Part shown: positions 46,607-56,056 of the stretch, piece by piece
How the letters are laid out: each line of letters starts with the position of its first letter
Position numbering within the stretch: the first letter of the stretch is position 1
Assembly (NCBI RefSeq): GCF_002836745.1
Contig: NZ_PJAR01000026.1
Span: 1-64,000, forward strand
Reading direction: 5' to 3'
Length of the DNA stretch: 64,000 nucleotides
From: Glaciecola sp. 33A
Lineage (GTDB): Bacteria; Pseudomonadota; Gammaproteobacteria; Enterobacterales; Alteromonadaceae
Made by a program: the position numbers and the translations under genes
The notes under the pieces: generated by a model
Told to the model about the DNA's origin: nothing
The model's database searches: none
What the model saw: the letters and a program-made list of their open reading frames with translations, nothing else

Positions 46607-46840
46607 TTCTGGAATCATGATGGTGGGCACATTTCACGTTTCGGAGTTGCGCAGCGGCTCAAATGTGCGGTAAATGGAGCAAAAGAAACTTACACATTAT
46701 TAAAAGGAAGAAAAATCACTCCGCATTCGACTAGGCACGCAACCTCTGTACATTCACTACAATCGGGTATTGACTTAACGGTTTATCTGCATAGGCATGA
46801 AAATAAATATACGGCCAATTACCTTAAGAAAGTGAGTTGA
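46607..46840 (+). pseudogene. C-terminal fragment of a second tyrosine recombinase
   Basis: The reading is FWNHDGGHISRFGVAQRL, then ITPHSTRHATSVHSLQSGID, the HxxR box of tyrosine recombinases, and a short diverged tail without the usual GH..Y motif. The N-terminal catalytic part is absent. Its stop overlaps the convergent GMC gene by 17 bases. Confidence 0.7.
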
Positions 46841-48434
46841 TAATAAGGTCAGCGCCACGTTCTCCAATCATCATAGCAACCGCATTAGTGTTACCACTTG
46901 GAATTTGTGGGCAAATAGATAAATCAATTACCCTCAGGTTTTTAGCACCGTGTACTCTAAGCTCAAGATCTGTTACCGAATCCTTGGGGTTGGTGCCCAT
47001 TTTACATGTGCCGCCTGGGTGGTAAACTGTTTTGATGTTTTTTCGAACAAAACTCTCTAATCCTTTATAATCATCAATGGACACATTACAAGGTTCAACT
47101 ACTTTCTTAATAATTCGCTTTAACGCCGGTTGTTCCATTGCTTTTAAAGCAGTTTGTACCGCACGTATTTGATTTTTTAAGTCATCGGGATGTGACAGTA
47201 TTTTCGCATCAATTTCAACCAAATCTTCAGGATTTGTTGATTTCAAACGAACAGCGCCTCGTGATTTTGATCGTAGATGACCTACCTTTATCGAAACGCC
47301 ATGTCCTTCAGCTGCTGGCTTTTCTCCGGGCGTATTATCAAAATTATCTAATAACGGTAAAAAATGAAACTGAACATCAGGGCGCCCAACATTTTCGCTG
47401 TCAATAAACGCACCCCCTTCTAGAATATTACTGGTCATTAAGCCCGATCTAAACCCTAGCCACTGAATCATGTGCTTTATAGCGGAGAAACCTTTGTCTT
47501 CGCCAAAAATACTGATGTCTTCTTTTGTTGTCGCATTTATTGACATGTGCATATGGTCGTGTAAATTCTCGCCTACAGGAAGATCAACAAGTATCTTAAT
47601 ACCCATTTCGTCAAGGTGTTTTTTAGGTCCTATGCCCGAGAGCATCAATACTTTCGGACTACCAAATGTGCCCGAAGAAACAATCACCTCTTTTCGTGCT
47701 TTAGCTCTGGTGAAATTTCCACCTTTGACCGAGAACTCAACACCACTAGCAACGTTATCATCCATCGTAACCTTGTGTACAAGCGTATCGGTTAACACCG
47801 TTAACTTTGGGCTTTTTATGACAGATTCTAAATACGTTTTTGATGAGCTAGCGCGAGCCCCATTTTTAGTTGTGGTCTGATAAAACCCTACACCTTCCTG
47901 AGAAGCACCATTAAAGTCGTTCGTATAAGTCAGACCCATTTGTTGACAGGCTCGAATGCAGGCAGATGTTAACGGGTGGCGATACCTATTTTCACTAACA
48001 GGAACGGCGCCCGTTTCACCATGAAACTTATCACCCATGCTTTCGTTTGCTTCGCCGCGTTTAAAGAAAGGCAAAACATCGTCGTAACTCCAACCATTGC
48101 AACCCCAATCGTTTTTCCAATCGTCATAGTCTTGTTTTTGACCACGCAAATAAATCATCCCGTTTACTGAGCTTCCTCCGCCAAGGACTTTACCTTGAGA
48201 AACAAGCATTTCACGATTTCCACATTCGGTTTGAGGCAATGTTTTGTATGCCCAAGATTTCTTTTGAAAAACCTGAAGAACGGTTGCCGGAATCTTATGG
48301 AACAAGCTACTGTCTTTCGGACCTGCTTCTAAAAGAAGAACTGTACCTGCATTTGCTTGGATAAGACGTGCAGCAACAGCGCATCCGGCTGATCCCGCAC
48401 CTGCAATAATGAAATCAAACTCAGTATCTGTCAT
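46824..48434 (-). CDS. GMC-family FAD oxidoreductase (choline dehydrogenase-like)
   Basis: A 536-residue GMC enzyme. The FAD motif is FIIAGAGSAGCAVAARL, followed by the signature GGGSSVNGMIYLRGQKQDYD, SGIGPKKHLDEMGI, and the active-site YHPGGTCKMG with a late NTNAVAMMIGERGADLI. It oxidises an alcohol to an aldehyde using FAD. Its promoter carries the MarR-type dyad, which links it to the auxin regulon. A possible role is oxidation of an alcohol such as indole-3-ethanol toward IAA; this is a guess. Confidence 0.9.
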   Translation of the reverse strand: MTDTEFDFIIAGAGSAGCAVAARLIQANAGTVLLLEAGPKDSSLFHKIPATVLQVFQKKSWAYKTLPQTECGNREMLVSQGKVLGGGSSVNGMIYLRGQKQDYDDWKNDWGCNGWSYDDVLPFFKRGEANESMGDKFHGETGAVPVSENRYRHPLTSACIRACQQMGLTYTNDFNGASQEGVGFYQTTTKNGARASSSKTYLESVIKSPKLTVLTDTLVHKVTMDDNVASGVEFSVKGGNFTRAKARKEVIVSSGTFGSPKVLMLSGIGPKKHLDEMGIKILVDLPVGENLHDHMHMSINATTKEDISIFGEDKGFSAIKHMIQWLGFRSGLMTSNILEGGAFIDSENVGRPDVQFHFLPLLDNFDNTPGEKPAAEGHGVSIKVGHLRSKSRGAVRLKSTNPEDLVEIDAKILSHPDDLKNQIRAVQTALKAMEQPALKRIIKKVVEPCNVSIDDYKGLESFVRKNIKTVYHPGGTCKMGTNPKDSVTDLELRVHGAKNLRVIDLSICPQIPSGNTNAVAMMIGERGADLIINSLS

Positions 48435-48540
48435 TTTTATTCCCCCACTTTTATAACATGTACAAGAACATTCGTATTCTGTATATATTACTTGTCATTG
48501 CATGCAAGCGTGCCGAGTAATATAGTATTAATATTTAATT

Positions 48541-48596
48541 AATTACGTAATAAATCATTTAAATATAATATACCTATAATTGGGTTTATTTGTCAA
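48541..48596 (-). promoter_or_regulatory. GMC promoter with MarR-type dyad
   Basis: On the minus strand TTGACA (48591-48596) and TATATT (48567-48572) are 18 bp apart. Just downstream is the dyad, read on the plus strand as AATTACGTAATAAATCATTT (48541-48560), in which TTACGTAAT and ATCATTTAA are imperfect inverted halves. Confidence 0.65.
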
Positions 48597-48657
48597 AGTT
48601 ATTTCGTTTGGTGAATTTTTATATCAGTTATTAGGAATAATATCCAAAAACACTTAA

Positions 48658-48686
48658 TTGACTAATTATGTGAAATATCATGTAAA
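48658..48686 (+). promoter_or_regulatory. promoter with dyad before a dead TonB receptor
   Basis: TTGACT (48658-48663), 17 bp, TGTAAA (48681-48686). The spacer AATTATGTGAAATATCA and the -10 make up the dyad. It faces the truncated receptor at about 48800, so the promoter has outlived its gene. Confidence 0.6.
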
Positions 48687-48799
48687 TTTAGGAGGAACTG
48701 TCACATTCACTATTGGATCTAGCAGATGAATACGTCGGTCAGAAAAAACAAATAAAAGGCGGTTGGTCACTATATAATTATTATCATAACTTGTTGTTA

Positions 48800-49099
48800 T
48801 TTATAAGATATTACCATTCCTTAGTTATGCTCAAGAGACTGAAGAGAACGCGGGAACTTCAGAGAAAAAGAAATTAGGGGGTGAGCGTAATGATGGAGGT
48901 TATTGAGGTAACAGCAAAAAAAAGGGAAGAGAGTCTACAAGATGCACCTTTATCACTCGCCGCATTTTCTGGCGTTGGCCCTGAGGCAAGAGGCATTGAC
49001 AATATTTCTGAAGCAGTCATTATTACACGTAACTTTAGCCATAATAATAATCCAGTTGTAGGTGGTTCTTCATCTGTCATTTCGCCCCCCTATTTTTAA
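48800..49099 (+). pseudogene. TonB-dependent receptor N-terminal relic
   Basis: LSYAQETEENAGTSEKKK and, after a frameshift, MMEVIEVTAKKREESLQD, LAAFSGV, GIDNISEAV and GGSSSV. This parallels the intact receptor at 56057 (MMERIQVTARKREESLQE, VTAFSGD, GIENISEVG, GGSSSVA). Translation stops at 49099, and plug and barrel are missing. Confidence 0.85.
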
Positions 49100-49189
49100 T
49101 TGAATTCGCTTATTAAATAAGCGGTTTATCTATTTTTTAAAAATATCTTGACACAGATCCCCAACTTCGATCTATTGCTCTCTTTTCAG

Positions 49190-49325
49190 AGGCCACATTA
49201 ATGATGATGCATTAGGTCGATGCCTAGACACACTATATTACTATGGTGTATAGAAGTTGTATCAAGAGATAGGCGAAGCCGTGGTGACAGAGTTAGGCAT
49301 AGAAACACATGCCTCACCTATGTTT
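49190..49325 (+). pseudogene. IS1634-type transposase relic (DUF4277 region)
   Basis: The translation RGHINDDALGRCLDTLYYYG, then IGEAVVTELGIET, matches the N-terminal DUF4277 block of IS1634/IS4-like transposases (NDDALGR.LD.LY). A TAG interrupts it, and nothing follows of the catalytic part. Confidence 0.55.
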
Positions 49326-49329
49326 AAAA

Positions 49330-49870
49330 AACGTTTGTAAGGGTAATCAGGTCTGTATTTACACGTTTAAATATCGACTCAAAATAAGCATTTTCCTTGC
49401 TGACCCTAGGGCGACTAAATGACGTTGCAATGCCTATTTGACATAACGTTTCCAGCATCAAAGAGCCTTTCATTGGTCGACCGTTATCCGAATGTAATAA
49501 CAAGAGTTTGTACCGTATATTTTTACGTAAATGGGTACGCCGAATAAGTGTGGCGGCGTGAGCTGCCGACTCTTAAACATGTATTTCCCAGCCCACAATT
49601 TCTCAACTAAACACATCCAATATTAAATATAAGTGAAAGTAGAAACCCTTTGCAGGGCTTGGCAGCCATCTAATATCCTAACTCCACAACTCATTTGGCC
49701 CACTAGCACAATGCGCCGAGGATCATTCGTTCTCGACTTCCCCCCATATCTTATGAAAGTTTTGTAATAGATATATTACTAGGTGGCCGCATCTTCTTCA
49801 GCGCCGACTTTTTTCTTTCGGATGGATAATGTTGCATTGTTACTCCTCAGCCTCGCATTAACTTTAGAGG
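49330..49870 (-). pseudogene. IS3-family integrase-domain transposase relic
   Basis: The minus strand reads AKGFYFHLYLILDVFS, stop, EIVGWEIHV, stop, ESAAHAATLIRRTHLR, then LLLLHSDNGRPMKGSLML and SFSRPRVSKENAYFESIFK. This is the rve catalytic domain with its DV, HSDNG and late Glu. At least two stops and no intact first frame. The bases from about 49871 to 50139 hold no recognised gene. Confidence 0.75.
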
Positions 49871-50139
49871 TTAAATTTTAAACACGAGAAGTAGTCTGAC
49901 AGAGAGGGTGACCAATGTACGGCCTCTCGTTTGAGGGAGAATTACCATTTAATACGTTACATTCAACTAAATAACTCACTCGAATTTTAACATATGTCGC
50001 AAAAGTTCAATACATCGGACTATGAAGTGTTCTAATATTTTTAAAATCACGAGCAAGAATCGCTTTTTTTAAGCACTAAAAAGTTCGTTTAAACGCATCC
50101 GTTACAACAATATTTAAGAACCAAGTAATAGGTAAAACT

Positions 50140-51279
50140 ATGTCAAATAACAATAAGATAGACTTCATTTATTTGTCTGAACAAGACATGATAAAAGCAG
50201 GCGTTACCGATATGCATCAGTGTATCGATACTATGGAAGAAATGTTTATTCTTTTGGAAAAAGGTGATTACCGCATGGCAGGTCCAAACAGCGATTCTCA
50301 TGGAGCAATGATTACGTTCCCTGAAGTGTCACCTTTTCCTAAAATGCCAAAGCCTACCGCTGATAGACGTTTAATGGCGATGCCTGCTTATCTTGGAGGA
50401 AGCTTTCAAACCTGCGGTGTTAAGTGGTATGGCTCAAATGTAGCAAACCGCGAAAAAGGACTACCGCGCTCTATTTTAATGTTTACTTTGAGTGATCCAG
50501 ACACTGCTGCGCCATTAGCCTATATGTCGGCTAATTTGCTGTCGGCCTACCGTACAGGTGCCATTCCTGGGGTAGGGGCGCGTTATCTTGCGCGCAAAGA
50601 CTCTAAAGTAATAGGCCTGTTGGGGCCTGGTGTCATGGCCAAAACGTCGGTTGCCGCATTTATGGCAGTCTGCTCTAAAATTGATACGATACAAATTAAA
50701 GGTCGTGGGCAAAGAAGTCTGGATGATTTTACTAATTGGTTGGGCAAGACGTTTCCACAAATCTGTAATGTCCATATAGTCGACACCATTGAAGAGGTGG
50801 TTCGCGGTTCAGATATTGTTACTTATTGTAACTCTGGTGAAACGGGCGACGCTAACACTTATCCAATAGTGGAAAGGGCGTGGGTAAAACCAGGCGCATA
50901 CTTGGCAATGCCTGCATCATGCCGCTTAGATGAGGGCATGGAACAAGCGGATATACGCAAAGTACTAGACAATACAGGCCTATATGAAGCGTGGCATGAA
51001 GAAGTGCCCAAGCCCGCGCACAATCATATTCCATTAATTGGGATACGGTTCATGGACATGGTAGATGAAAATCTACTGAGTTTGAGCAGTCTAGAAGACC
51101 TTGGTGAAATTGTAGCGGGTGCGACACTCGGTCGTCAAAATGATGAAGAAATTATTATGCTATCAGTGGGTGGCATGCCGGTCGAAGATGTAGCATGGGC
51201 AACCGTTGTATATAGAAATGCGCTTGAAAAAGGGATTGGCGTAAAGTTAAACCTTTGGGATGACCCCGCATTTTGTTAG
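50140..51279 (+). CDS. ornithine cyclodeaminase/mu-crystallin family protein
   Basis: A 379-residue OCD/mu-crystallin enzyme. It has KWYGSNVANREKGLPRSILM, SAYRTGAIPGVGARYLA, and the NAD-binding GLLGPGVMAKTSVAAFMAV (about residues 163-181). Relatives are ornithine cyclodeaminase, alanine dehydrogenase and ketimine reductases. It leads a three-gene operon with RidA and an FAD amine oxidase, which suggests imine or ketimine chemistry more than ornithine breakdown. A decayed paralogue lies at 25550. Confidence 0.88.
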   Translation: MSNNNKIDFIYLSEQDMIKAGVTDMHQCIDTMEEMFILLEKGDYRMAGPNSDSHGAMITFPEVSPFPKMPKPTADRRLMAMPAYLGGSFQTCGVKWYGSNVANREKGLPRSILMFTLSDPDTAAPLAYMSANLLSAYRTGAIPGVGARYLARKDSKVIGLLGPGVMAKTSVAAFMAVCSKIDTIQIKGRGQRSLDDFTNWLGKTFPQICNVHIVDTIEEVVRGSDIVTYCNSGETGDANTYPIVERAWVKPGAYLAMPASCRLDEGMEQADIRKVLDNTGLYEAWHEEVPKPAHNHIPLIGIRFMDMVDENLLSLSSLEDLGEIVAGATLGRQNDEEIIMLSVGGMPVEDVAWATVVYRNALEKGIGVKLNLWDDPAFC

Positions 51280-51317
51280 GCGCGTTATTATCAATAGTCA
51301 ACACGAGGTAACATACA

Positions 51318-51743
51318 GTGACTCAACTATTAAAATTAAAAACAGGTTCTAAGTTTGAAGAGATTGGCAGCTATTCGAGAGCGGTAGCGGTTGATAACTG
51401 GATTTATGTTTCTAACACGGCAGGCCGTAATCCAGACACCGGTGAAATTCCAGAAGACGCATTAGAGCAAACCGAACAAGTGTTTAGAAATTGTGAAAAG
51501 GCGCTAGCGGCAGTAGATTCCTCGTTGTCAGACGTAATAGTGTCTCGTGTTTTTATACAATCACCAGATGATGTGCATGCGGTTATGACTTTTGTTGGGC
51601 ACAAGTTTAAGGGCATTGACCCTGCGAGCACAGTTATCTGTCCGCCGCTTGGTTCAACGGTTTACAAAGTAGAAATTGAAGTCACGGCTTATCGTGGAGC
51701 GGCGCAAGCAAAAACAACATATATAAACACAACAAAAGCATAG
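51318..51743 (+). CDS. RidA/YjgF-family imine deaminase
   Basis: A 141-residue RidA-type protein. YVSNTAGRNPDTGEIPEDA, the active-site Arg in VIVSRVFIQSPDD, and CPPLGSTVYKVEIEVTAYRG with the conserved Glu. RidA proteins hydrolyse reactive enamines and imines to ketones and ammonia. Start is GTG 51318 with GAGG upstream. Between an OCD and an amino acid oxidase-like gene, it probably clears the imine they form. Confidence 0.9.
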   Translation: MTQLLKLKTGSKFEEIGSYSRAVAVDNWIYVSNTAGRNPDTGEIPEDALEQTEQVFRNCEKALAAVDSSLSDVIVSRVFIQSPDDVHAVMTFVGHKFKGIDPASTVICPPLGSTVYKVEIEVTAYRGAAQAKTTYINTTKA

Positions 51744-51794
51744 AACGAGCTTGAAACGCTAAAGACATATCTTTGTAAATAGATTAGGAATGCT

Positions 51795-53087
51795 ATGACT
51801 AAAACACTACAGTTAATCAACACCGAAAGCACACTACCTGCGGCCACAACAGTTGTTATCATTGGTGGTGGCATTGTGGGTGTGTCGGCAGCCTTAAGTT
51901 TAGCAGAGCGCAATATTCCTGTAGTACTGCTTGAAAAAGGGCATATTGCAGGTGAACAATCTTCACGAAACTTAGGCTGGATACGCAAAACTAGTCGTCA
52001 CATTGATGATATTCCGTTGGCTATAGCGGCTGATCAACTTTGGGCTGACATGGCTAAACGAGTAGGCAAAGACGTCGGCTATAAGCAGACAGGCATAATG
52101 TTTTTAGCGCAAAATGAAGCACAGCTGGCAACGCATGAAGCATGGTTAGAATCGGTTAAATCATTATCATTGGGTTCAAAAATGCTCAGTGCTCAAGAAA
52201 TAAATGAGTATGCACCGCGCGGGGCAGGCAGCTGGGCTGGGGGTGTTTATACCCCATCTGATGGAAAAGCGGAGCCTCATTTGGCTGCAACCGCTATTGC
52301 TAATGCAGCAATTAATAGAGGCGCTAAAATAATTCAAAATTGTGCGGTAAGGAGCGTAATTACCGCCGGTGGCAAAGTGAGTGGCGTAATGACCGAGCAA
52401 GGTGAAATTCGTTGTGAACAAGTGCTGCTTGCAGGGGGAGTATGGTCACGCCGCTTTTTAGGCAACTTAGGCATAAGTTATCCTACGCTGCCGCTAATTT
52501 GCTCGGCACTTCGCACAAAACCTCTCGACGGCCCAACAGATATAGCAATTGGCGGGCCTAACTTCTCATTTAGAAAACACGATGATGGTGGTTATATTAT
52601 TACTCAGCGTGCTAGGCTAGAGGCTCCATTATCGTTAGACCATTTATTAGTGGGACACCGCTACCTGAAGCAGTTACGTACCCAAGGTGGTGCCTTAGAT
52701 GTGTCTTTAAGTCGATACTTTTTGGATGATCTGGCTCTTAAGCGAAAGTGGAGAAATGATCAAATTTCACCATTTGAAAAAGTAAGAACGCTTAACCCCG
52801 ATGCAAATCAAAGCATCGTTGACGAAGCATTGACCAACCTTCGGGAAGTATGGCCATTGTTTGAAGAGGTAGAAATAGCAGAAACATGGGCAGGTCTTAT
52901 GGACATTACGCCCGACTCAAACCCTGTGATTGATAGAATAGATGCGGTAGACGGCTTAACAGTAGCTATTGGGTTCTCTGGGCATGGTTTTGGTACAGGC
53001 CCTGCCGCAGGAGCACTTGCTGCAGATCTTGTGACTAACGCTTCACCGCTCGTCAACCCTTCGGTGTATAGATTTGACCGATTTTAA
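51795..53087 (+). CDS. FAD-dependent amine/amino acid oxidoreductase (DAO family)
   Basis: A 430-residue DAO-type flavoenzyme. The FAD motif is VVIIGGGIVGVSAALSL, then LEKGHIAGEQSSRNLGWIRK, and the C-terminal GFSGHGFGTGPAAGALAADL. It oxidises a primary or secondary amine, often an amino acid, to the imine. Third gene of the OCD-RidA operon. With the iac cluster in view, a tryptophan-like or auxin-amino acid-related amine would be an attractive substrate, but the sequence does not say. Confidence 0.88.
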   Translation: MTKTLQLINTESTLPAATTVVIIGGGIVGVSAALSLAERNIPVVLLEKGHIAGEQSSRNLGWIRKTSRHIDDIPLAIAADQLWADMAKRVGKDVGYKQTGIMFLAQNEAQLATHEAWLESVKSLSLGSKMLSAQEINEYAPRGAGSWAGGVYTPSDGKAEPHLAATAIANAAINRGAKIIQNCAVRSVITAGGKVSGVMTEQGEIRCEQVLLAGGVWSRRFLGNLGISYPTLPLICSALRTKPLDGPTDIAIGGPNFSFRKHDDGGYIITQRARLEAPLSLDHLLVGHRYLKQLRTQGGALDVSLSRYFLDDLALKRKWRNDQISPFEKVRTLNPDANQSIVDEALTNLREVWPLFEEVEIAETWAGLMDITPDSNPVIDRIDAVDGLTVAIGFSGHGFGTGPAAGALAADLVTNASPLVNPSVYRFDRF

Positions 53088-53219
53088 GCTGTGTAGTTCG
53101 TTTAAATTGAAGAAGTGAATACTCAGGGCCTAAATTGTTATTGACTGAAATGCAAATGTTGCTAGCCTTGAAAATCTATAGGCACCATCCGAGACAGTCA
53201 TTTTTATTTTTTACCAAAC

Positions 53220-53650
53220 AGCATCATTAAGACCTTGCTAAAATTCACGAACGTGAGGAACATCAAATTTTGTTTTTGATAGCTGCGCTTCACTGACCCC
53301 ACAATCGCGTCTAGCTCAATTACTCTATCTTTATCTATTAACATAGACGTTTTGCTTGGTGTAAAGTTTTTAATAAGGTCAAACGAGTAATCAATATCTT
53401 ACTGAGTTAACACTGTACCATCATGAAGCGCTGCGGCAGTGCTTTTTGGCATCGTCTTTAGTGGCATGACGGCAAAGGTGTGATTGTGAGTGAGTTCAAA
53501 AGTATCAAGTCCAGTTGTGGCTGATAGAGCATGAATAACGCTGTTAATTAACCGCTTTCTACATAACCCTACGTGAATTTTTGCGCCTAATGCAAACCGA
53601 ATATTAACAAGCGCTAAATACTGAGAAAACGTAGTTATTTGCTCAGGCAT
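53220..53650 (-). pseudogene. 2-dehydropantoate 2-reductase (PanE-like) C-terminal relic
   Basis: The minus strand reads KRLINSVIHALSATTGLDTF then ELTHN, and after a stop at 53399 PSKTSMLIDKDRVIELDAIV then GS. These are the helix and the PSMLQD...E.DAI.G motif of the ketopantoate reductase C-domain. A further shift gives KFDVPHVREF. The N-terminal NADP domain is not found. PanE-like proteins often reduce other 2-oxoacids. Confidence 0.65.
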
Positions 53651-54384
53651 GGGTTGAGCAACTTTTAGCTGAGGCCATGGCCCATAAGTTTATCTTGGCG
53701 ATCTTGGTAGAGACTATTTCACGAGGCTTGATTATCGCGCTGGCAAGTTTGGGAACGAAAATTTGAACAAGCATTTCATGCTTATGCTCAAGAGGTTTGA
53801 AGCGTTATAGCTTGCACTTCTGCTGCGTTTCCGGGAATCTTTAGTAGTAGGCGAGACGAGATGATAACTTTATTAGAGCGGACTAAATATTGAGGCGCAC
53901 TAAAAGCAATGGCGTGCTATTTTTTAAAGGCACTCTGAATTATATTATCAAATCTAAACAATTTAGTGTCTCATTAGATGGGATTTTGAAGGGGTCGCAA
54001 AACACTAGAGCTGCAGAAGTTAAAAAAACTCAAGCCGAACAATCCCAAGAGGATGGGCGCAATGCGTAATTAATTTTCAGTATGACCAAAAATCTTTATT
54101 ATTGAGTGACGGTCTTGCATGGTGTGGTTCTGATTACGCGGCTACTGTGGATGAAGCTGCGTTTAAAAATTCAGAACATTAGACGATTAAAAGAATATTA
54201 ACGTTGCAGAAATGTCTGCAACCTCGATGCACATAATGGTGAAACCTTTTTGACCAAGGGTTTATAAAATAGGCCCTAGGAATATCAAAAAGCTGATTCT
54301 GATAACAGCACAGTGCGCATCAATATATTTGTTCATTTAATGGACGAGGGGCCGCAGCCAGAGTTATAAACGATGAAGTGAAGT
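53651..54384. other. decayed stretch, no gene supported
   Basis: Stops in all frames. A plus-strand run SLDGILKGSQNTRAAEVKKT at about 53973-54030 looks once-coding but is unassigned. No repeats or RNA genes recognised. Confidence 0.35.
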
Positions 54385-54790
54385 TACCCTAAGACATTAT
54401 CAGCCACTTCTTTTTCAGCTGCGTTGGTTACAGCCGAAGCGTTATTAAGCAACATATCTTGCGGCGCGTTGCCGCCCAACCATATATTTTTACTAGCAAA
54501 CCATAATGCCGTTTTGATTTTTTATCATGAAAGCATTTTAGTACGCTTGAAACTATCTGTAGAGGTTTGCCATCGTCCCCGAAAATATATTTTGGGAATA
54601 GATCTTTATTACCATTGGTAATAGCAAAAATCCTCTTACTTTTTTACCACCGGTTAGGCAGGGCTGAGGCATTTATATTCGTTGAACCAGCACGTCTACT
54701 GACTTCCTCTGCGGTAAGCCAAGTGGCTGCTTCTAATAATTTATCACGCAAATGACTAGGATCAGAAAACACAAGGTTGATAAAGTGTTT
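54385..54790 (-). pseudogene. antitoxin-like (Xre/MbcA/ParS type) protein relic
   Basis: Pieces in different minus frames join up: KLLEAATWLTAEEVSRRAGS, then SALPNRW, KSKRIFAI, NGNKDLFPKYIFGDDGKPLQ, and finally ALWFASKNIWLGGNAPQDML with a short tail to TAA at 54385. The second half resembles the DUF2384-like toxin-binding domain; the first half is a small helix-turn-helix. At least two frameshifts. No toxin partner seen. Confidence 0.45.
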
Positions 54791-55109
54791 TTACTATTCC
54801 TTTTTCCCTGTGTCTTCCGACTGGTCTCTTTCACGTTTACTTCGTTGCCCGATTTGTAGCTGAACACGATATTTAGAATATGTTGGTCGCGTATGATGCA
54901 GCATGCAGAAATGCAAAACGATTTAGGCTAAAATTTGCTGATTGATACATAGTTTAACATCGCTATGTCATTGTCAGCCTTACCTAGCATACTTTGTCTT
55001 CTAAGAGGTACTCGATTAATTTCGTGTTGGCCCTATCGAAGGGCGTATTCAGCGGCGCTGAAAAAACATCTCTCAGTAAAGCGTACTTTAAATCAACCAC
55101 CACAAGTTG

Positions 55110-55390
55110 TTTCGTTAGCAGCAGTGGCTCATAGTCGCGTTTTATATCAACAATTTTGTTTTAACTGTCACGGCGACACAGCTGTTTCAGGAGCTGTTCT
55201 ACCTGACCTCCGTTACAGTCCTTTCAATTTATATACAGGTGCTTGGCATCAGGTTGTGATCGATGGTGTTTTATCTTCTAAGGGAATGGTGTCATTTAAG
55301 CCGGTGTTTAGTGAAAATGATTCCGAAGATATAAGAAGTTATGTCATAAAAAGAGAACATGATAAATTAGTTAAAATTGGTAGCAATTAA
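55110..55390 (+). pseudogene. quinohemoprotein alcohol dehydrogenase C-terminal relic (cytochrome c domain)
   Basis: LYQQFCFNCHGDTAVSGAVL, with heme motif CFNCH, is followed by PDLRYS, a Trp-containing helix, GMVSFKPVFSENDSEDIRSY and VIKRE. This is the family C-terminal domain of PQQ-dependent quinohemoprotein alcohol dehydrogenases. The frame is open from 54965, but the upstream part is not family-like and the PQQ propeller is missing. The domain alone could not act as a dehydrogenase. Confidence 0.75.
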
Positions 55391-55689
55391 GAGGATTCAT
55401 ATGGCCGCTGATAGGCCGAATTGTATTTCACAATTCAGCCATTATTGATTCTTTAATAACGTCATTAGACATGTTTCCGAATTTTCCATAACGAATAAAG
55501 AATCAGATTTCCTGCTGTCGGCAGCGCATTTTTTTGTGTGCTTTATCAATAAAATCGATGTTAGTATTTTTAGTTTATAGTCCCAGTAAAGATGAAAACC
55601 CAGCTAGATTTAAAAAACATTTTGCAATGTTCAATTGAGAACGCGTAAACGCTTCATCTAAAAATCAGTCTATAGACTGTCAACAAATC
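55391..55689. other. AT-rich gap with similarity to the 61.99-62.06 kb region
   Basis: No gene. The bases around 55563-55625 (TATTTTTAGT followed by a GCTAGATTTAAAAAACATTTT run) resemble 61995-62060, so the two share ancestry beyond the marR relics themselves. Confidence 0.35.
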
Positions 55690-55830
55690 TTTGGAAGTTT
55701 TGGTTACTTTAATAATCGCTTTTTCACCGCTATTAGTTAATTTGACAGTTTATATTTTCGGCAACCATTAAACAGATAATGCTGGAATCCAAAATTTTTT
55801 GCAGCTGGTTTGGACTCATTTGGTCTACCA
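55690..55830 (-). pseudogene. decayed marR paralogue before the TonB receptor
   Basis: GGTTACTTTAATAATCGCTT matches TGTAACTTTAGCAATAGTTT of intact marR. After an internal deletion, TGGAATCCAAAAT and GCAGCTGGTTTGGA match its start-proximal TGGAATTCAAAAT and GCAGGTTTGAA. It is oriented away from the receptor at 56057, as at the iac promoter. Confidence 0.6.
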
Positions 55831-55972
55831 GTACTTCTTCATTTATTTCCATATTATATCTGACGGTGATTAGACACCTTCATTACCTTTTTGAATATTT
55901 TATAAATGTAATGAAATGAATTTAAAAAGCTCTGTTGTTCAAAAATATAGCAAAGTATTAGTGAAATATTAC

Positions 55973-56001
55973 TTGACAGATAACGTAAAAAATCATACAA
56001 A
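55973..56001 (+). promoter_or_regulatory. TonB receptor promoter with MarR-type dyad
   Basis: TTGACA (55973-55978), 17 bp, TACAAA (55996-56001), with TAACGTAAAAAATCATACAA (55981-56000) filling the spacer. It has the same layout as the promoters at 48658 and 62415. Confidence 0.7.
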
Positions 56002-56056
56002 TTGTCTGGGAGCACCAGAAACATAATAAAAAAACATAATAAACGGAGCATAGAAT

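Noticed and set aside
54965-55390. Intact stand-alone cytochrome c gene
   Set aside because: There is no signal peptide, and the heme domain matches the C-terminus of quinohemoprotein alcohol dehydrogenase, so it is a fragment.
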